Origin: Sulfolobus sp. A20
GTDB taxonomy: Archaea > Thermoproteota > Thermoprotei_A > Sulfolobales > Sulfolobaceae
Assembly: GCF_001719125.1 (NCBI RefSeq)
Contig: NZ_CP017006.1
Coordinates: 62,001 to 126,000 of the forward strand
DNA: 64,000 nt
Reading direction: 5' to 3'
A model generated the notes under the pieces. The model saw nothing but the letters and a program-made list of their open reading frames with translations, did not search any database and was not told the origin of the DNA. The position numbers and the translations under genes were made by a program. This document shows positions 60,744 through 64,000 of the stretch, in pieces (position 1 is the first letter of the stretch; every line of letters begins with the position of its first letter).

Positions 60744-61872
60744 CAAGCGTAGAAAACTTACACTTAGATATTATATTTACACGGTAGACTACTTGACCAG
60801 CTTTATAAGCATGGTAAGAAATTTAATTTTCCCGATTTACGCATATGAGTTGGGATATTCTCCCTTAATAATTGCCTCTTTCTTTGGTACATATTATATA
60901 CTATCCGCGATATTATCATATCCATCTTTATTCGTGGTCAAGAGAATAGGGGCAAGAAATTCAGTATTATTATCTAATCTAGTAGACGCGATATCGCTTC
61001 TCCTGTTATCATTTAATTCCTTAACGTTCTTCTATTTATCGTTTGGACTACTGTCGCTAGCCCAGGTCTTTATAACGCAGTTTAGAACACTAATTGTATA
61101 TAATTTTGATGAGAATGAGTTAAAGGGAATCTACTCAAAAAGGTATAGTATCACAGTGATGGGCTACTTATCTTCTATAGGCTTATCAGCTATTACAAAT
61201 TATTTCGGAATAGTCAAGTACATATTCTTACCGTTAGGGATATTTTATTTAACTACAATATTCTTCATCTTATTGTTTAGACCAACTACGTCTGAAGTGA
61301 AGAATTTCAAATTAGTACCATCTAAGGAGGCTATTTTTGTAGTGATTATACCTAGCTTCATAGCTTCTTTTGTAACTGCTATAGTGATGAAGCTACTTCA
61401 AGTCTTTTATTTAAAATTAGATTTAAATGGCTTTACTGTAAGCATAATATATCTGTTAGAGTATGTTGTAAATCTAATATCGTTTAGAGTAGCTGATAAG
61501 GTTAAAGAGGAGACTTTGATTAAGTATTACATCCCATTTTCTATTATCTCAAGCGTTCTAGTCTCTTTAATATCATTAAGAATTTATATAGCGAGTGTAT
61601 CAGCACTACTGGCATCAGATTTTATTGATGCACTAATAACCGTTGTAAACTCTATCCTATTTGTTAAGTTATTGAAGAGACTTGGCCAGGTTGAAGTTAG
61701 TAATGTATTGCAAGAAATGTTCGGAAGGTTCGGACAAACACTTGGAGTTATTATGGAAGGATATCTATTATCAATAGGGTTTTATGCAATACCGTTTATA
61801 ATAGGGGCTATTGTTAGTTTAGTATTCCGAGTTTACGGTTATGAGTTCTATAAGAAAATAAAGGTAATTTAA
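60733..61872 (+). CDS. MFS-type exporter of the RiPP-like operon
   Basis: 379 residues with about twelve membrane helices in two halves (FPIYAYELGYSPLIIASFFG, VVKRIGARNSVLLSN in the helix 2-3 loop). The start lies 11 bases inside the end of the radical-SAM gene, so the two are translationally coupled. By context it would export the modified peptide, or protect the producer by pumping it out. It is not closely similar by eye to the MFS protein at 58046-59203. Confidence 0.8.
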   Translation: MTDDKRRKLTLRYYIYTVDYLTSFISMVRNLIFPIYAYELGYSPLIIASFFGTYYILSAILSYPSLFVVKRIGARNSVLLSNLVDAISLLLLSFNSLTFFYLSFGLLSLAQVFITQFRTLIVYNFDENELKGIYSKRYSITVMGYLSSIGLSAITNYFGIVKYIFLPLGIFYLTTIFFILLFRPTTSEVKNFKLVPSKEAIFVVIIPSFIASFVTAIVMKLLQVFYLKLDLNGFTVSIIYLLEYVVNLISFRVADKVKEETLIKYYIPFSIISSVLVSLISLRIYIASVSALLASDFIDALITVVNSILFVKLLKRLGQVEVSNVLQEMFGRFGQTLGVIMEGYLLSIGFYAIPFIIGAIVSLVFRVYGYEFYKKIKVI

Positions 61873-61908
61873 TGAGAAGGTAAAGAAAAGTTTAAAATAA
61901 AAAATAGT

Positions 61909-63417
61909 TTACTTTCTCCTGTTTATAACTAATACTAAAGCAATAATTATGACTAAAACTACAACTGCTATCATTAATATTTCGACGTTGGTAAATGGCG
62001 TCTGTATTGATGGTTTATAGCCGTAAACTATGTAATAAGTAGTTGATGGATCGTCGAAGACGATTATCTTCCCGTTATATATAAAATAGTCGTTAGGATT
62101 CAATTGAACCATACCATTACTAGTCTGTTTAAACACAACAAAAGTCTCATTCTTTAGCAAGCTTACATTGAAAACTATGTATCCACTTATTGTACTATTA
62201 ACTTTAACAACTTGAGCAGTGTAGTGATTAGAGTTTAGAGTAATATTGGTAACGTTAACATACGAGGGAGAAGCTATTCTAACATACTCAGCGGTTCCGT
62301 TTGGGAATACGGTCACGTATTCCCCATAGCCGTTAACATTAACGCTAACTAACATCGCAGGCTCTATTACTACAACTTGATGATATAATTGAACTTCAGC
62401 TGTACTCTCCACTCCCTTATCAGTTATCTCAATCACGACTGGAATATTACTAACGCTTATCATGCTTGATACCTTAGCCTTTCCGTACTCTGCATTAGGA
62501 TTGATCACAAGCTTCATATGGGACTCCACGTTATTGATAGTCAGATTGAATAAGAATCCATTATGAGAGAAATAGGATGATACGTAAGAATTGTCTAAAT
62601 CTCCTATTACACTACCATTTACTCCAAAGAACTCAATATTAGTAAACTGAGCATCAATTTGCAAATTAAATGAGGAGAAAGCCGTAAGACCCTTAACTTC
62701 TCCTCTCCAAATCATTGCTGGGACATAGGTTCCATTAAAGTAGGCTATACTCGTATTATATGGTGCCTCACTGGTCATTCCATTGTAAGTGAAGACCTCA
62801 TTACCATATCTTCTTGGAAAAGTATTGGTAAAGCTTAAAGTATATTGTGAATATCCCGATAACGTAAGGTTAACCTTCAAGAGGGATAAGGATACGCTTT
62901 TGGTGTATTGCGTTTCAGTATGTGATATATTAAAAGTTACATTAGTAAAAGTAGTTCCATTCAGAAACTCTAAAACTAAAGTTGCCGTGTTGTTGAAGTA
63001 AGCTATACCAGAAATCTCATTAGAAGTATTTAAGAATCCAGCCCATACTAGTTCTCTGACGAAATTAGGCTCAATTAATATAACTCTAGCTAGTTGGGGA
63101 ATTTGTGAATAAACGTTTATGCTAAATGGTGTTACGTTGATTTGTAGGTTTCCACTATATCTTTGTATACTACCTATTGTTACGTCATATTTATACTGTG
63201 TATAAGTCAATGTTTCCATATTAGTGGTTGATGTTGAGTTGTAAACGATACTAGAATAGCTATAAGTCACCCCGTTTCTAGCAATCATCAAATCTGACGA
63301 ATATTGTTGGTACTTTACTATACTGGCATCTCGTTGATTACTCGCCATTCCTAAGCTAATTAATGATGGAAATGCAAGTAGCACAATAATTACTAAAATA
63401 AGGGATATTTTTCTCAT
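61909..63417 (-). CDS. Secreted, anchored surface glycoprotein; paralogue of 27314-28966
   Basis: 502 residues with a signal peptide (1-25), a beta-rich extracellular part with numerous NxS/T sequons, and a C-terminal helix ending INRRK. DYFIYNGKIIVFDDPSTTYY near the end matches the YFMLNGKIIVYDDPASEYY region of the 27-kb protein, and FFGVNGSVIGD matches FYGVNGTVLGY. It lacks the Ser/Thr stalk of that paralogue. Function unknown; convergent with the exporter gene and followed upstream by a ribbon-helix-helix gene. Confidence 0.7.
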   Translation of the reverse strand: MRKISLILVIIVLLAFPSLISLGMASNQRDASIVKYQQYSSDLMIARNGVTYSYSSIVYNSTSTTNMETLTYTQYKYDVTIGSIQRYSGNLQINVTPFSINVYSQIPQLARVILIEPNFVRELVWAGFLNTSNEISGIAYFNNTATLVLEFLNGTTFTNVTFNISHTETQYTKSVSLSLLKVNLTLSGYSQYTLSFTNTFPRRYGNEVFTYNGMTSEAPYNTSIAYFNGTYVPAMIWRGEVKGLTAFSSFNLQIDAQFTNIEFFGVNGSVIGDLDNSYVSSYFSHNGFLFNLTINNVESHMKLVINPNAEYGKAKVSSMISVSNIPVVIEITDKGVESTAEVQLYHQVVVIEPAMLVSVNVNGYGEYVTVFPNGTAEYVRIASPSYVNVTNITLNSNHYTAQVVKVNSTISGYIVFNVSLLKNETFVVFKQTSNGMVQLNPNDYFIYNGKIIVFDDPSTTYYIVYGYKPSIQTPFTNVEILMIAVVVLVIIIALVLVINRRK

Positions 63418-63466
63418 ACTTATATAGCAAAAAATTATCTAACTAAAAAAGTTTTTCGAGATATAT

Positions 63467-63955
63467 CTAGCTTGTTGGATTCTGTATAGTTATCTTCTTT
63501 ACCATTCTACATTTTTGAAGTAATTTTATCTTATTAATTCCAGAAGGTATAATCAATTCGTCTACCCCATATATTTCACGAATATAGGCGTCTATATCAT
63601 TATCAGTTATCCCAGTTAAGGTAAGCCTCTTGATGTTCTTGAAAACTATTGGTTTACCAGCGCTCATTAGCTCCTCCTTATTTATAATTAACTCATCGAT
63701 GTCAGAGATAGTGATAAGCTCACCTACTCCCTCTCTGAAACCTTCAACAAAAGTTTTACCACTCTCAATAATGCTGGAAGCTGTCTGCTTCGCTGTGTTA
63801 GATAAATCTATGAAAGTTTTAAAGGCTTGATTAGTGACTTCACCAACTGTTTTACCAGAATTCCTAGCAATCTCGGAGAGTTTTCTATACAACTTCTCAT
63901 CTATACCACGTATAGTTATAGTCTTCTTTTGTTGTTCATTATTGTCTTGGCTCAT
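63467..63955 (-). CDS. Ribbon-helix-helix domain protein with C-terminal extension
   Basis: 162 residues. Residues 11-50 (KTITIRGIDEKLYRKLSEIA, GKTVGEVTNQAFKTFI) form a ribbon-helix-helix DNA-binding unit of the MetJ/Arc type. A helical linker and a beta-rich C-terminal part (RLTLTGITDNDID, ELIIPSGINKIKL) follow, the latter leucine/isoleucine-spaced like a short repeat. It is 49 bases upstream of the surface protein gene and reads in the same direction, so it may regulate it. Conserved-looking, specific function unknown. Confidence 0.7.
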   Translation of the reverse strand: MSQDNNEQQKKTITIRGIDEKLYRKLSEIARNSGKTVGEVTNQAFKTFIDLSNTAKQTASSIIESGKTFVEGFREGVGELITISDIDELIINKEELMSAGKPIVFKNIKRLTLTGITDNDIDAYIREIYGVDELIIPSGINKIKLLQKCRMVKKITIQNPTS

Positions 63956-64000
63956 ATGTATTACATGTAATACAAGTTTATAAAGTTTTCTCAGTTTGCA

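Overview
The window is AT-rich archaeal DNA from a thermoacidophilic crenarchaeon, most likely a member of the Sulfolobales. The evidence is a GH31 alpha-glucosidase very like Saccharolobus solfataricus MalA beside a maltose-type ABC transporter, a Tat-exported [NiFe] hydrogenase with Isp1/Isp2 partners as known from Acidianus, oligopeptide-binding proteins anchored by a C-terminal helix, and TATA boxes about 25 bases before start codons, which implies leaderless mRNAs. The genus cannot be fixed from sequence reading alone.

Layout. 1-6.4 kb is a [NiFe]-hydrogenase maturation region: hypE, a two-knuckle metal protein, hypC, hypD, a class II aldolase and two small unknowns read leftwards; hypB (MinD type) and hypA form a second leftward unit; two extra HypC-like proteins read rightwards, divergent from a HupK/HoxV-like degenerate large subunit cut by the left edge. 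6.6-13.9 kb holds membrane and surface proteins, a decayed IS200/IS605-type tnpB element, an unusually GC-rich amino-acid permease and a thioredoxin-like DUF255 protein. 14.1-23.1 kb is hydrogenase cluster A: a Tat-exported small subunit, large subunit, Isp1, Isp2, a maturation protease, a catalytically degenerate protease relative, a nucleotidyltransferase-like protein and several unknowns. 23.3-27.0 kb has Met-rich membrane proteins, an HxlR regulator, an FmdE-like protein and an ABC ATPase.

27.3-33.3 kb carries a surface protein and an oligopeptide ABC transporter. 33.2-36.3 kb is a leftward operon of a CooC-type ATPase, a TrmO-like methyltransferase and three unknowns, divergent from hydrogenase cluster B (36.6-42.1 kb). 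Cluster B is a cytosolic-type small/large subunit pair with its own protease, protease-like protein, winged-helix protein and DUF6084-like protein. No hypF was seen in the window, so active-site cyanide synthesis must draw on a gene elsewhere.

43-49.2 kb contains a secreted-filament operon: a subunit with nine consecutive prolines, a SipW/Sec11-type signal peptidase, a second secreted protein, a membrane protein and a translationally coupled 45-residue protein, flanked by two related winged-helix regulators. This is followed by about 1.2 kb of decayed DNA containing a probable transposase remnant. 50.4-58 kb holds malA, the sugar ABC transporter and an M19 dipeptidase.

59.2-61.9 kb is the most novel part. 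A 35-codon gene with a two-cysteine tail lies directly before a SPASM radical-SAM enzyme with a complete seven-cysteine signature and an MFS exporter. This has the layout of a ribosomally synthesised, post-translationally modified peptide (RiPP) operon. A divergent leaderless 49-residue cysteine protein sits next to it and shares a KGxxICD motif with the candidate precursor. The window ends with a paralogue of the 27-kb surface protein and a ribbon-helix-helix protein.
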